Made by a program: the position numbers and the translations under genes
In this document: positions 7,063 through 13,968 of the stretch, in pieces
Layout of the letters: each line of letters begins with the position of its first letter
Numbering within the stretch: position 1 is the first letter of the stretch
DNA from: Eubacteriales Family XIII. Incertae Sedis bacterium
GTDB lineage: Bacteria; Bacillota; Clostridia; Peptostreptococcales; Anaerovoracaceae
Direction: 5' to 3'
DNA: 15,801 bases
NCBI GenBank assembly: GCA_031254995.1
Contig: JAIRTJ010000010.1
Coordinates: 1-15,801, forward strand
The notes under the pieces: generated by a model
What the model was told of the DNA's origin: nothing
The model's input: only the letters and a program-made list of their open reading frames with translations
Database searches by the model: none

Positions 7063-8169
7063 CTATTCATGCAATTCAGACAATATTTCGTCGGTTTTCT
7101 CCGCAAAGAATCGCATCTGCTCCTCCGTTCCCGCGCTCACGCGCAACCAAGTGTCCCAACCCCACAAAAAACCGGGTCTGATGATGACGCCCTTGCGTTG
7201 CAACGCCTCAAAAATGAGGCGGGAATCCTCTCCGCAATTCACCCAACAGAAATTCGCGTATGAGGGAAAGAAATCCCAACCCTTTGCGCGGAACCAAGAT
7301 TCCAAAAAATCGACGGACTCCTTATTGCGAAGGACGGTCGAACGCAGGTATTCGTCGTCGTCGAGAGCGGCCTTGGCGCCGGCCTGCGCGAGGCGATTGA
7401 CGCCGAAAGTGAGCTTGATCGCGTTGATCTTAGCCGCAAGCTCGGGCGACGTCATGAGATATCCGATGCGAAGCCCCGCGAGCCCGTATACCTTTGAGAA
7501 AGATCTCAGGATGATTGCATTGTCGCGATCTTTCAATAGAGAGACGCTGTCCGAGGGATAGTCCTCTTTCAGCGCGGCAAAATCGTAATACGCCTCGTCC
7601 ATGACGAGAACGACATCCTCAGGGATACGACTCACGACGGCGCGCAACTGTTCGCGATTTGCGATATGCCCGGTCGGATTGTTTGGATTCGCCAACCAGA
7701 ATATCTTCGTGCGCGGGCCGATCTGCGCGAGCATTGCGTCGATGTCGTAGGCCGCGTCCTTCAGCGGAACGGCAATCGTCTTCGCGCCGAGATAGCTCGC
7801 GGAAAGTCGATAGATGTCAAATGTCGGCGCAGCCGTAACGATCTCGTCTCCCTCGTCCAGCAAAACCATGGAGATATACCAAATGAGCGATTCGCCGCCG
7901 TTTCCCACCGAAAAACACTCCGGCGCCAAGCCCGTTTTTTCCGAGAGCTTTTCGATCAGATCAAAGGGATGCCCTTCCGGATAGAAATTCAAAAGATCCA
8001 ATTCCTCTTTTATGGCCGCCACGGCCTTGGGTGAGGGGCCGAATTGATTTTCGTTGGACGCCAATTTTTCGATCCGCTCAAGGCCGAACTCCCGTTGCGC
8101 CGCTTCTGCGGGCTTACCCTGCACGTATGGCTTGATGTCGGACAACGTATGTCTGAATATATCTTTCAT
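7063..8169 (-). CDS. hisC: histidinol-phosphate aminotransferase-like PLP enzyme
   Basis: This 368-residue fold-type I aminotransferase belongs to the HisC family, which makes histidinol phosphate from imidazole acetol phosphate using glutamate. Visible features are the N-terminal LASNENQFGPSPKAV, the NPNNPTG loop (residues 161-167), DEAYYDF (191-197), the PLP lysine in SFSKVYGLAGLRIGY (Lys226) and IIRPG followed by WLRVSAGTEEQ, which recognises the substrate carboxylate. The frame opens at 8220, but ATG 8169 has GAGGAGG directly upstream and gives the normal N-terminus. No other his gene is nearby. In this leucine operon it might instead transaminate 2-ketoisocaproate or aromatic keto acids. 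HisC is the best family call, but the in vivo substrate is inference. Confidence 0.85.
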   Translation of the reverse strand: MKDIFRHTLSDIKPYVQGKPAEAAQREFGLERIEKLASNENQFGPSPKAVAAIKEELDLLNFYPEGHPFDLIEKLSEKTGLAPECFSVGNGGESLIWYISMVLLDEGDEIVTAAPTFDIYRLSASYLGAKTIAVPLKDAAYDIDAMLAQIGPRTKIFWLANPNNPTGHIANREQLRAVVSRIPEDVVLVMDEAYYDFAALKEDYPSDSVSLLKDRDNAIILRSFSKVYGLAGLRIGYLMTSPELAAKINAIKLTFGVNRLAQAGAKAALDDDEYLRSTVLRNKESVDFLESWFRAKGWDFFPSYANFCWVNCGEDSRLIFEALQRKGVIIRPGFLWGWDTWLRVSAGTEEQMRFFAEKTDEILSELHE

Positions 8170-8185
8170 CGGTTCCCTCCTCGTC

Positions 8186-8575
8186 TCATCGCACCGTCGC
8201 GATGGCTTCGATCTCCACAAACACGTCCTTCGGCAGCCGCGCGACTTCCGCCGTCGTCCGCGACGGCAGATTTTTTGACCCCGTGAAAAATGAGGAATAG
8301 ACTTCGTTCATCTTCGCGAAATCGTTCATATCGCGAAGGAATACGGTGGTCTTTACGACGCGGTCGAGTCCGCCGTTTTCTTCTCCGATGACGGCGCGCA
8401 GATTTTTCAGGACTTGTCTCGTCTGCGCTTCGATCGTATCTCCGACGATATCCCCCGTAGCGGGGTCGAGCGGTATTTGTCCCGAGGTGAAGATCAGGTC
8501 GCCGACGCGATTTGCTTGGGCGTAAGGGCCTATAGCCGCGGGGGCGTTCTTCGTTGCGATAACAGACCTTTCCAT
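8186..8575 (-). CDS. ridA: RidA family reactive enamine/imine deaminase
   Basis: This 129-residue protein of the YjgF/YER057c/UK114 family hydrolyses reactive enamine and imine intermediates, such as 2-aminoacrylate, released by PLP enzymes. It is cytoplasmic and normally trimeric. Signature segments are APAAIGPYAQANRVGDLIFT, SGQIPLDPATG and RTTAEVARLPKDVFVEIEAI. Arg106 corresponds to the key active-site Arg105 of E. coli RidA. The start has AAAGGAG at good spacing. The gene lies 16 bases before hisC and 77 bases after leuB. Because RidA protects PLP-dependent transaminases and branched-chain synthesis, its place between leucine genes and an aminotransferase is sensible. Confidence 0.95.
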   Translation of the reverse strand: MERSVIATKNAPAAIGPYAQANRVGDLIFTSGQIPLDPATGDIVGDTIEAQTRQVLKNLRAVIGEENGGLDRVVKTTVFLRDMNDFAKMNEVYSSFFTGSKNLPSRTTAEVARLPKDVFVEIEAIATVR

Positions 8576-8652
8576 TGCAGCGCTCCTTTCTCGGATCCCG
8601 CGAGACGACGGTCGCGCAAGCGCGTCCGGTACGTTGGATCCTCAATCATTCT

Positions 8653-9786
8653 TCAAATAAAGTCGGCGATCAAATCTCCCGCTTCTCGCGTACCGACGCG
8701 CACCGACCAATCCGCGCATATATCCGGCGTACGAAACCCTTTTTTGAGAAATTTTGAAACCGCCGCTTCCGCGGCGTTTGCCTCGTCCGCTAGCGACAGG
8801 GAATATCGCAACAACATGGCCGCGGACAGAATAGACGCGATGGGATTTGCCAGATCCTTTCCCGCGATATCGGGCGCGGATCCGTGAATCGGCTCATACA
8901 ATCCGAAATTCCCATCGCCCAGACTCGCGGAGGGCAACATGCCGATGGAACCCGTAATCTGACTCGCCTCATCCGAGAGGATGTCGCCGAACATGTTGCT
9001 CGTGACGATCACATCGAATTGGTTGGGATCGCGTATGAGTTGCATGGCGGCGTTGTCCGCATACATGTGCTCCAATTTCACATCGGGATATTCCTCGTGC
9101 AGGGATTCCATGATCTCTCGCCACAGGCGTGACGTTTCCAATACGTTGGATTTATCCACGCTCACGACTTTATTCCGCCGTTTGCGCGCCATAGCGAAAG
9201 CCGTGACGCCGATTCTGCGGATCTCGCTTTCCGTATAGAACTCCGTATCGTAGGCCGCTCGCCCGTCCGCCGGCCGCATATTTCCTTCGTCTATGCACGC
9301 GGAGAGGATGCCGTCCTTCGTCCGTCCGTTTTCGATTTCCGCCGTCCCCTTAGGCCCGAAATAGATGCCTCCGGTCAGCTCCCGCACGATGAGAATGTCC
9401 AGACCTTCTTCAAGCAATTCATATTTCAGCGGTGAGGCGTCGGATAGCTCCTCGAAGACGATGGCGGGACGCAGATTTGCGTACAGCCCCAATTCCTTGC
9501 GCAGGCGCAGGATTGCCTGTTCCGGTCTCAATTCTCCGCGCAAACCGTCCCAAGCAGGACCGCCGACCGCGCCGAACAGCGTCGCGTCGCTTCGCTTACA
9601 GGCGTCGACGGTTTCATCCGGCAGGGGATTCCCCGTACTGTCGATTGCCGCGCCGCCGACGAGTTTGCGGTCGTATCGGAACACATGGCCGAATCTTTCG
9701 CCTATGCGATTTAAGACCTTTACGGCCTCGTCCGTCACCTCGGGGCCTATGCCGTCGCCCGCCGTCACCGCGATATCGTATTTCAC
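8653..9786 (-). CDS. leuB: 3-isopropylmalate dehydrogenase
   Basis: This 377-residue enzyme oxidatively decarboxylates 3-isopropylmalate with NAD+ to 2-ketoisocaproate, the last carbon-skeleton step of leucine synthesis. Features are the N-terminal AVTAGDGIGPEVTDEAVKVL, RLRKELGLYANLRP, RELTGGIYFG, the metal-binding region FDVIVTSNMFGDILSDEASQ and the NAD-binding GLYEPIHGSAPDIAGKDLAN. Length is slightly above the usual 350-365. The start codon is GTG at 9786, and its first bases form the overlap GTGA with the leuD stop. GGAG eight bases upstream supports it. Translation should be coupled to leuD. Confidence 0.97.
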   Translation of the reverse strand: MKYDIAVTAGDGIGPEVTDEAVKVLNRIGERFGHVFRYDRKLVGGAAIDSTGNPLPDETVDACKRSDATLFGAVGGPAWDGLRGELRPEQAILRLRKELGLYANLRPAIVFEELSDASPLKYELLEEGLDILIVRELTGGIYFGPKGTAEIENGRTKDGILSACIDEGNMRPADGRAAYDTEFYTESEIRRIGVTAFAMARKRRNKVVSVDKSNVLETSRLWREIMESLHEEYPDVKLEHMYADNAAMQLIRDPNQFDVIVTSNMFGDILSDEASQITGSIGMLPSASLGDGNFGLYEPIHGSAPDIAGKDLANPIASILSAAMLLRYSLSLADEANAAEAAVSKFLKKGFRTPDICADWSVRVGTREAGDLIADFI

Positions 9787-10265
9787 AGCTTTTTCTCCTT
9801 TACATAGTTGACGAGGCCGCCTTTTTCGATGAGCGAAGACATGAATTCGGGAAACGGCTCGGCCTGGTACGTCTCTTTTTTCGTTTTGTTGCGTATGCGT
9901 CCCGTTTTGAAATTTACGTCGATCTCGTCGCCCGCGTCGATTTTTTCCGATGCTTCGCGCGATTCCAATATGGGCAAGCCGATATTGAAAGCGTTCCTGT
10001 AAAATATTCGGGCGAAGGTGGGCGCTATGACGGCTTTGATGCCGACCGTTTTCAAAACCAAGGGCGCATGCTCCCTGGAGGAACCGGAACCGAAATTTTT
10101 TCCTGCGACGATGACGTCACCTCTCTTTACGGTCTTCGCAAAGTCCTTGTCGATGTCCTCCATCGCGTGGAGCGACAGCTCCTTAGGATCGGCTATGTTC
10201 AGATATCTTGCGGGAATAATGACGTCCGTATCGACATTCTCTCCATATTTATATGCTTTTCCCAT
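9783..10265 (-). CDS. leuD: 3-isopropylmalate dehydratase, small subunit
   Basis: This is the 160-residue small subunit that, with LeuC, isomerises 2-isopropylmalate to 3-isopropylmalate. Its swivelling domain includes YGENVDTDVIIPARYLN and the substrate-binding loop VAGKNFGSGSSREHAPLVLK. The short length (about 160) and sequence fit the archaeal/clostridial LeuD type rather than the roughly 200-residue enterobacterial type. The frame is open much further upstream inside leuC, but ATG 10265 has AAAGGAG at good spacing and gives the standard MGKAYKYGENVDTD start. The first 17 bases overlap the end of leuC in another frame, and the stop overlaps the leuB GTG. Confidence 0.96.
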   Translation of the reverse strand: MGKAYKYGENVDTDVIIPARYLNIADPKELSLHAMEDIDKDFAKTVKRGDVIVAGKNFGSGSSREHAPLVLKTVGIKAVIAPTFARIFYRNAFNIGLPILESREASEKIDAGDEIDVNFKTGRIRNKTKKETYQAEPFPEFMSSLIEKGGLVNYVKEKKL

Positions 10266-11718
10266 TTTGCACTCCTTTTTGTTTTTTTTGCGATGTGCCG
10301 TTATCGGTTGTTCGCGCAAAAGGCACGCCGGGCGACAGGCGTTTGCGCGCGAGGAGTTTTTCCGGATCGACGATTTTTCCCATGACAGCGGAGGCCGCCG
10401 CCACAGCGGGACTCGCCAGATAGACTTCCGAATCCGTATGTCCCATTCTGCCCACGAAATTTCGATTTGTGGTGGACACGGCGCGCTCGCCTGCGGCCAA
10501 TATTCCCATATGCCCCCCGAGACAGGGTCCGCATGTCGGAGTCGAAAACACCGCGCCGGCCTTGATGAACGTCTCCGCGTAGCCGAGTTGCACACAGTCG
10601 AGATAGACCCTTTGAGTCGCCGGAATGATGATGCAACGCACGCCGTCCGCGACGCGACGCCGTTTGAGGATCTTCGCCGCGACGGCCATATCCTCCAATC
10701 TGCCGTTCGTGCAGGAACCGATGACGACCTGGTCGATCTTCACATTTCCGGCCTTGTCCGCAGTCCTCGTGTTGTCCGGCAGATGCGGGAACGAAACGGT
10801 GGGCTTGATTCTCGAAAGGTCGATTTCGAAGACGTTTTCGTACTCCGCGCCGGAGTCCGCGACATAGGTATGCGCGTGTTTTTCCGCGGTCTTGGAACGA
10901 TGCGCCCGCATATAGGCGCGCGTCTTGTCGTCAACCGGGAATATGCCGTTCTTTGCGCCGGCCTCGATGGCCATGTTCGCCATTGCGAAACGGTCGTCCA
11001 TCGAGAGATTTTCCAATCCGCTCCCGGTGAATTCCATGGATTTGTAGAGCGCGCCGTCCACGCCGATCTTCCCGATGATATGGAGAATGACATCCTTGCC
11101 GCTCACCCATTTGCCGGGTTTCCCCGTCAGCTCGAAGCGGATTGCGGACGGGACTTTAAACCATGCTTTCCCCGTGACCATGCCTGCTGCCATATCCGTG
11201 CTTCCGATTCCCGTGGCAAACGCGCCCAAAGCTCCGTAGGTACAGGTGTGGGAATCCGCGCCGATGACGACATCGCCCGCCGCGACAAGGCCTTGTTCCG
11301 GCAAGAGCGCGTGTTCGATCCCCATGACGCCGACCTCGAAATAGTTGACGATGCCTTGCTTTTTTGCGAAATCCCGCAATTCTTTTGCCTGCTCTGCGGC
11401 CTTGATGTCCTTGTTCGGAGTGAAATGGTCGGGCACCAACATGATCTTCGTATTGTCAAATACCCGTTTCGCGCCCATTCGCTCGAATTCTCGGATGGCG
11501 ACCGGCCCTGTGATATCGTTGGCCAACGCCGCGTCGAGATTCGCTTCGATGAATTGCCCCGGCTTGACGAAATCCAGTCCCGCGTGCGCCGCGAGAATTT
11601 TCTGCGTCATGGTCATGGGCGGTTTTTTCGAATGCTTGAGCTTGGGCTGCCGGTCCTCCGCGTTGACGGGTTTTTCGTCCTTCGATTTTTCGGCCTTAGG
11701 CCGAATGATGATCGCCAT
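10249..11718 (-). CDS. leuC: 3-isopropylmalate dehydratase, large subunit, with N- and C-terminal extensions
   Basis: This aconitase-family large subunit carries the catalytic [4Fe-4S] cluster. Its ligands are Cys336 in GSCTNGR and Cys396/Cys399 in TCGPC. Other motifs are VPDHFTPNKDIKAAEQAKEL, GADSHTCTYGALGAFATGIG and GMVTGKAWFKVP. The total of 489 residues exceeds the approximately 420 of this LeuC type. A lysine-rich 34-residue N-terminal extension precedes the usual MTMTQKILAAHAG start, and about 33 extra residues (from ARKRLSPGVP) follow the normal end near GKIVDPEKL. The longer start is preferred because ATAGGAGGAAAAT precedes ATG 11718, whereas the internal MTM has no ribosome binding site. 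leuA ends 9 bases upstream. The tail overlaps leuD by 17 bases. Confidence 0.95.
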   Translation of the reverse strand: MAIIIRPKAEKSKDEKPVNAEDRQPKLKHSKKPPMTMTQKILAAHAGLDFVKPGQFIEANLDAALANDITGPVAIREFERMGAKRVFDNTKIMLVPDHFTPNKDIKAAEQAKELRDFAKKQGIVNYFEVGVMGIEHALLPEQGLVAAGDVVIGADSHTCTYGALGAFATGIGSTDMAAGMVTGKAWFKVPSAIRFELTGKPGKWVSGKDVILHIIGKIGVDGALYKSMEFTGSGLENLSMDDRFAMANMAIEAGAKNGIFPVDDKTRAYMRAHRSKTAEKHAHTYVADSGAEYENVFEIDLSRIKPTVSFPHLPDNTRTADKAGNVKIDQVVIGSCTNGRLEDMAVAAKILKRRRVADGVRCIIIPATQRVYLDCVQLGYAETFIKAGAVFSTPTCGPCLGGHMGILAAGERAVSTTNRNFVGRMGHTDSEVYLASPAVAAASAVMGKIVDPEKLLARKRLSPGVPFARTTDNGTSQKKQKGVQNGKSI

Positions 11719-11727
11719 ATTTTCCTC

Positions 11728-13287
11728 CTATTCGTCCGATTTGCAACGGCCTTCCGCATAATACATCTTGTTCACGGCGTTGATGTAGGCGTTGATGCTC
11801 GCTTCCGTTATATCCGTGGACAATCCTCTGCCCGAATAGACGTTGCTTTTCTCGCTCTTGACGAGTACCAAAGCGTCGCCCATGGCGTCCTCGCCCTCCG
11901 TTACGGCGTTGAGCTTGTAATCCTCGAGGCTGAGATTCATGCCGACGATCTTGTTTATGGCTTTGAACGCCGCGTCCAACGGGCCGTCGCCTCCCGCGAC
12001 GCGTTCGAACTGTCGATTTCCCCGCATCAACGCGATTGCGGCTGTGGAGGTGATGGTATTGCCGCTGTTGATGACGAAGTTCTTGAGCGCAAAGGTCTTG
12101 GGAACCTGTACGGATTCCTTCGCGACGATGGCCTCGATATCCTTATCATAAACCTGTTTCTTTTTATCGGCAAGTACCTTGAACTTTTCAAAGGCCGTGA
12201 TCATCTCGGATTCCGAGAGCGTGTAACCAAGACTCTCGACGCGTTGCCCGAAAGCGTGCTTGCCTGAATGCTTTCCGAGTACGAGATTGCTTTCCTTCAA
12301 TCCGATCGAAGCGGGAGTCATGATCTCGTAGGTCAACGGATTTTGCATGACTCCGTGCTGATGGATGCCCGCTTCGTGAGCGAAAGCGTTTTCCCCGACT
12401 ATGGCCTTGTTCGGTTGCACCTTTACGCCCGTGATGCGTGTCAGCAGGTTTGACGAGCGCGCGATCTCCGTCGTTATTATGTTCGTTTCCGCTCGGTACT
12501 CCTCTTTTCGCACGTAGAGCGCCATTACGATCTCTTCCATCGCCGCGTTGCCCGCGCGTTCGCCGATGCCGTTGATCGTGCATTCCACCTGCGTGACGCC
12601 CGCGCGAATAGCCGCGAGGCTGTTTGCGACGCCGAGTCCCAGATCGTTGTGGCAATGCGCGGATATGACGATCTTGTTCAATGAGGGCGCCTTCTCCCGA
12701 ATGTTCATAAAGAAGCGATAATTTTCCTCGGGCGTCGTGTATCCTACCGTATCGGGAAGATTGACCGCGGTCGCGCCCGCGGCGATCACGCCCTCGATGA
12801 CCTTCGCCAGAAATCCGATATCGCTGCGCGTGGCGTCCTCCGCCGAAAATTCCACATTGGCGCAGTATTTTTTCGCGTAAGCGGTCATCGCCGCAGCCTG
12901 TTCGTATACCTGATCAGGCGTCATGCGAAGCTTGTATTCCATATGCAGCGGCGACGTTGCGAGGAAAATATGTATGCGCGGGTCTTCCGCTTCTTTCAGA
13001 GCCTCCCACGCCTTGTCGATATCCTTAACCGCCGCCCTCGCCAAACCCGCGACGGTGCAGTTCTTCAGCGTGCTTGCGATCGTTTGAACGGAGACGAAAT
13101 CCCCGGGCGACGATATCGCGAATCCCGCTTCGATGATGTCAACTCCCATGCGCTCGAGTTGCTTTGCCATTTCAATCTTTTCTTTGAGATTCATGCTCAT
13201 GCCCGGCGACTGTTCGCCGTCACGTAACGTCGTGTCGAATATCTTGACATTCGCGAATCCCGTTTGCCTCTTGTCCTTGTCTTTCAT
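11728..13287 (-). CDS. leuA: 2-isopropylmalate synthase
   Basis: This 519-residue enzyme condenses acetyl-CoA with 2-ketoisovalerate, the committed step of leucine synthesis. The N-terminal TIM barrel begins VKIFDTTLRDGEQSPGMSMN and includes the metal-binding HCHNDLGLGVANSLAAIRAG and the GIGERAGNAAMEEIVMAL segment. The C-terminal about 130 residues (from YDKDIEAIVAKESVQ to the end) form the leucine-binding regulatory domain, so feedback inhibition is expected. Two ATGs lie close together (13293 and 13287). The second is preferred because AGGAGGT abuts the first but lies six bases before the second. The gene heads the run leuA-leuC-leuD-leuB-ridA-hisC-murJ and is controlled by the upstream leucine T-box. 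Confidence 0.96.
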   Translation of the reverse strand: MKDKDKRQTGFANVKIFDTTLRDGEQSPGMSMNLKEKIEMAKQLERMGVDIIEAGFAISSPGDFVSVQTIASTLKNCTVAGLARAAVKDIDKAWEALKEAEDPRIHIFLATSPLHMEYKLRMTPDQVYEQAAAMTAYAKKYCANVEFSAEDATRSDIGFLAKVIEGVIAAGATAVNLPDTVGYTTPEENYRFFMNIREKAPSLNKIVISAHCHNDLGLGVANSLAAIRAGVTQVECTINGIGERAGNAAMEEIVMALYVRKEEYRAETNIITTEIARSSNLLTRITGVKVQPNKAIVGENAFAHEAGIHQHGVMQNPLTYEIMTPASIGLKESNLVLGKHSGKHAFGQRVESLGYTLSESEMITAFEKFKVLADKKKQVYDKDIEAIVAKESVQVPKTFALKNFVINSGNTITSTAAIALMRGNRQFERVAGGDGPLDAAFKAINKIVGMNLSLEDYKLNAVTEGEDAMGDALVLVKSEKSNVYSGRGLSTDITEASINAYINAVNKMYYAEGRCKSDE

Positions 13288-13435
13288 CGTCATACCTCCT
13301 GTAAAAGATACGTCGTCCGCAACGCGCGGTTCGGAAGAATTCCGGCGGAGTCGTTTTGGGTCGCGTCGCCCGATTCGCCTCGCCGCATTCGCCGCCTCGC
13401 ATCGAGACGAGAGCTCTTTTCGGGCATTTTATATA
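13288..13435 (-). other. leader between the leucine T-box terminator and leuA
   Basis: About 148 bases of the leu mRNA lie between the T-box terminator and the leuA start. The only clear signal is the AGGAGGT ribosome binding site. A 45-codon frame starts at an ATG about 14 bases after the T-run, encodes an arginine-rich peptide, and stops in a TGA overlapping the first leuA ATG. It has no ribosome binding site and no leucine-codon cluster, so I do not call it a gene. Confidence 0.5.
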
Positions 13436-13465
13436 GAAAAATCCCCGAAGCCTGAACTTCAGGGA
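13436..13465 (-). terminator. T-box-controlled intrinsic terminator of the leu operon
   Basis: On the - strand TCCCTGAAG pairs with CTTCGGGGA (one G-U pair) around a 6-base loop and is followed directly by TTTTT. It lies just after the T-box element. In the classic T-box mechanism uncharged tRNA-Leu would stabilise the competing antiterminator and let transcription continue into leuA. Confidence 0.9.
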
Positions 13466-13797
13466 CGAATATTACCGCGGTACCACCCTGTTTACCGATC
13501 ATGAATCGGTCGCTCATCGGATTCCGACAAATCCTCGGTTGTGATAACGGAACCACCCGAATTTCCCTACTTGCCCGCCTTAGTCGCGGCGCTGAGCGTC
13601 GCCGCACCCAAGCGCATGGCGCGACGGTCTCGCTTGCGCGCGTTCGATCCGCGCAAGGGTTTGCCCCTTGTCCAAGCGTTCGGAAAATCTGCTCCGGAGC
13701 GAGAGATCCTTCTTCCTTGCGTACCGGCTCGCAGCTGCCGCCGGCTCTCTGGACGTTTTCTCGGAAGGACGGACTCCATCATTGCATTTATCCTGTA
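13436..13797 (-). ncRNA. leucine-specific T-box riboswitch leader of leuACDB-ridA-hisC-murJ
   Basis: The leader of about 360 bases contains the conserved T-box antiterminator motif AGGGTGGTACCGCGG (13489-13475), whose UGGU pairs with the tRNA acceptor end, followed by the terminator. Stem I includes AGAGAGCCGGCGGCAG in its distal part, and the base helix GGAG/CTCC closes the specifier loop. Aligning its 3' side to the tryptophan T-box in this window, which carries GAA-UGG-AC, places CUC (13705-13703, leucine) exactly at the specifier position. The match between CUC and the downstream leucine genes is strong support. The UGGU variable base fits the A73 discriminator expected for tRNA-Leu. Confidence 0.92.
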
Positions 13798-13803
13798 AAA
13801 GAA

Positions 13804-13833
13804 AGTATACTTTACGCGCGCGGGCCGTGTCAA
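13804..13833 (-). promoter_or_regulatory. promoter of the leu operon
   Basis: On the - strand TTGACA (13833-13828) and TATACT (13809-13804) are separated by an 18-base GC-rich spacer. Transcription would begin near 13797, immediately upstream of the leucine T-box stem I. The -35 is a perfect consensus and the -10 differs at one position. Confidence 0.82.
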
Positions 13834-13968
13834 TGGGAAATATCCATTATAAATAAATACCTTACACCGTCCTTTGCGTCGCTCTTTGTAAAAAAGCCCA
13901 AAAAAGTTAAAAAAGCCCTCTGCAAAAAAGTGTTTGACATTCCGAAAAAAACGGTGTACTCTGTATTT
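13834..13968. other. intergenic region between divergent leu and trpB2 promoters with A-tracts
   Basis: This stretch separates the two T-box promoters. It contains four runs of exactly six A on the + strand at 13890-13895, 13900-13905, 13909-13914 and 13924-13929, each followed by G. The first three are spaced 9-10 bases centre to centre, about one helical turn, so the DNA may be bent. The last ends four bases before the trpB2 -35 box, in UP-element position. I see no gene here. Confidence 0.55.
13934..13962 (+). promoter_or_regulatory. promoter of the trpB2 T-box transcript
   Basis: TTGACA at 13934-13939 is followed after 17 bases by TACTCT at 13957-13962, which keeps the three most conserved -10 positions (T1, A2, T6). 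Transcription would start near 13969. A-rich sequence lies directly upstream of the -35 box. Confidence 0.75.

Noticed and set aside
8576..8652. Two GGATCC sites and a GCGC/GCGC mini-hairpin between leuB and ridA, considered as an attenuator or internal promoter
   Set aside because: GGATCC is self-complementary, so its presence twice says little. There is no T-run and no convincing -35/-10 pair for ridA.
10018..12267. A 749-codon open frame on the + strand across leuD, leuC and leuA
   Set aside because: It is antisense to three unmistakable leucine genes, its translation is rich in Arg, His and Asp with no recognisable domain, and it has no fitting ribosome binding site. It is a by-product of GC-biased codon usage.
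13290..13607. A 105-codon open frame on the - strand running into leuA, including a 45-codon late part that ends in a TGA overlapping the first leuA ATG
   Set aside because: It reads through the T-box antiterminator and terminator, has no ribosome binding site, and shows no leucine-codon cluster of a classic attenuator peptide.
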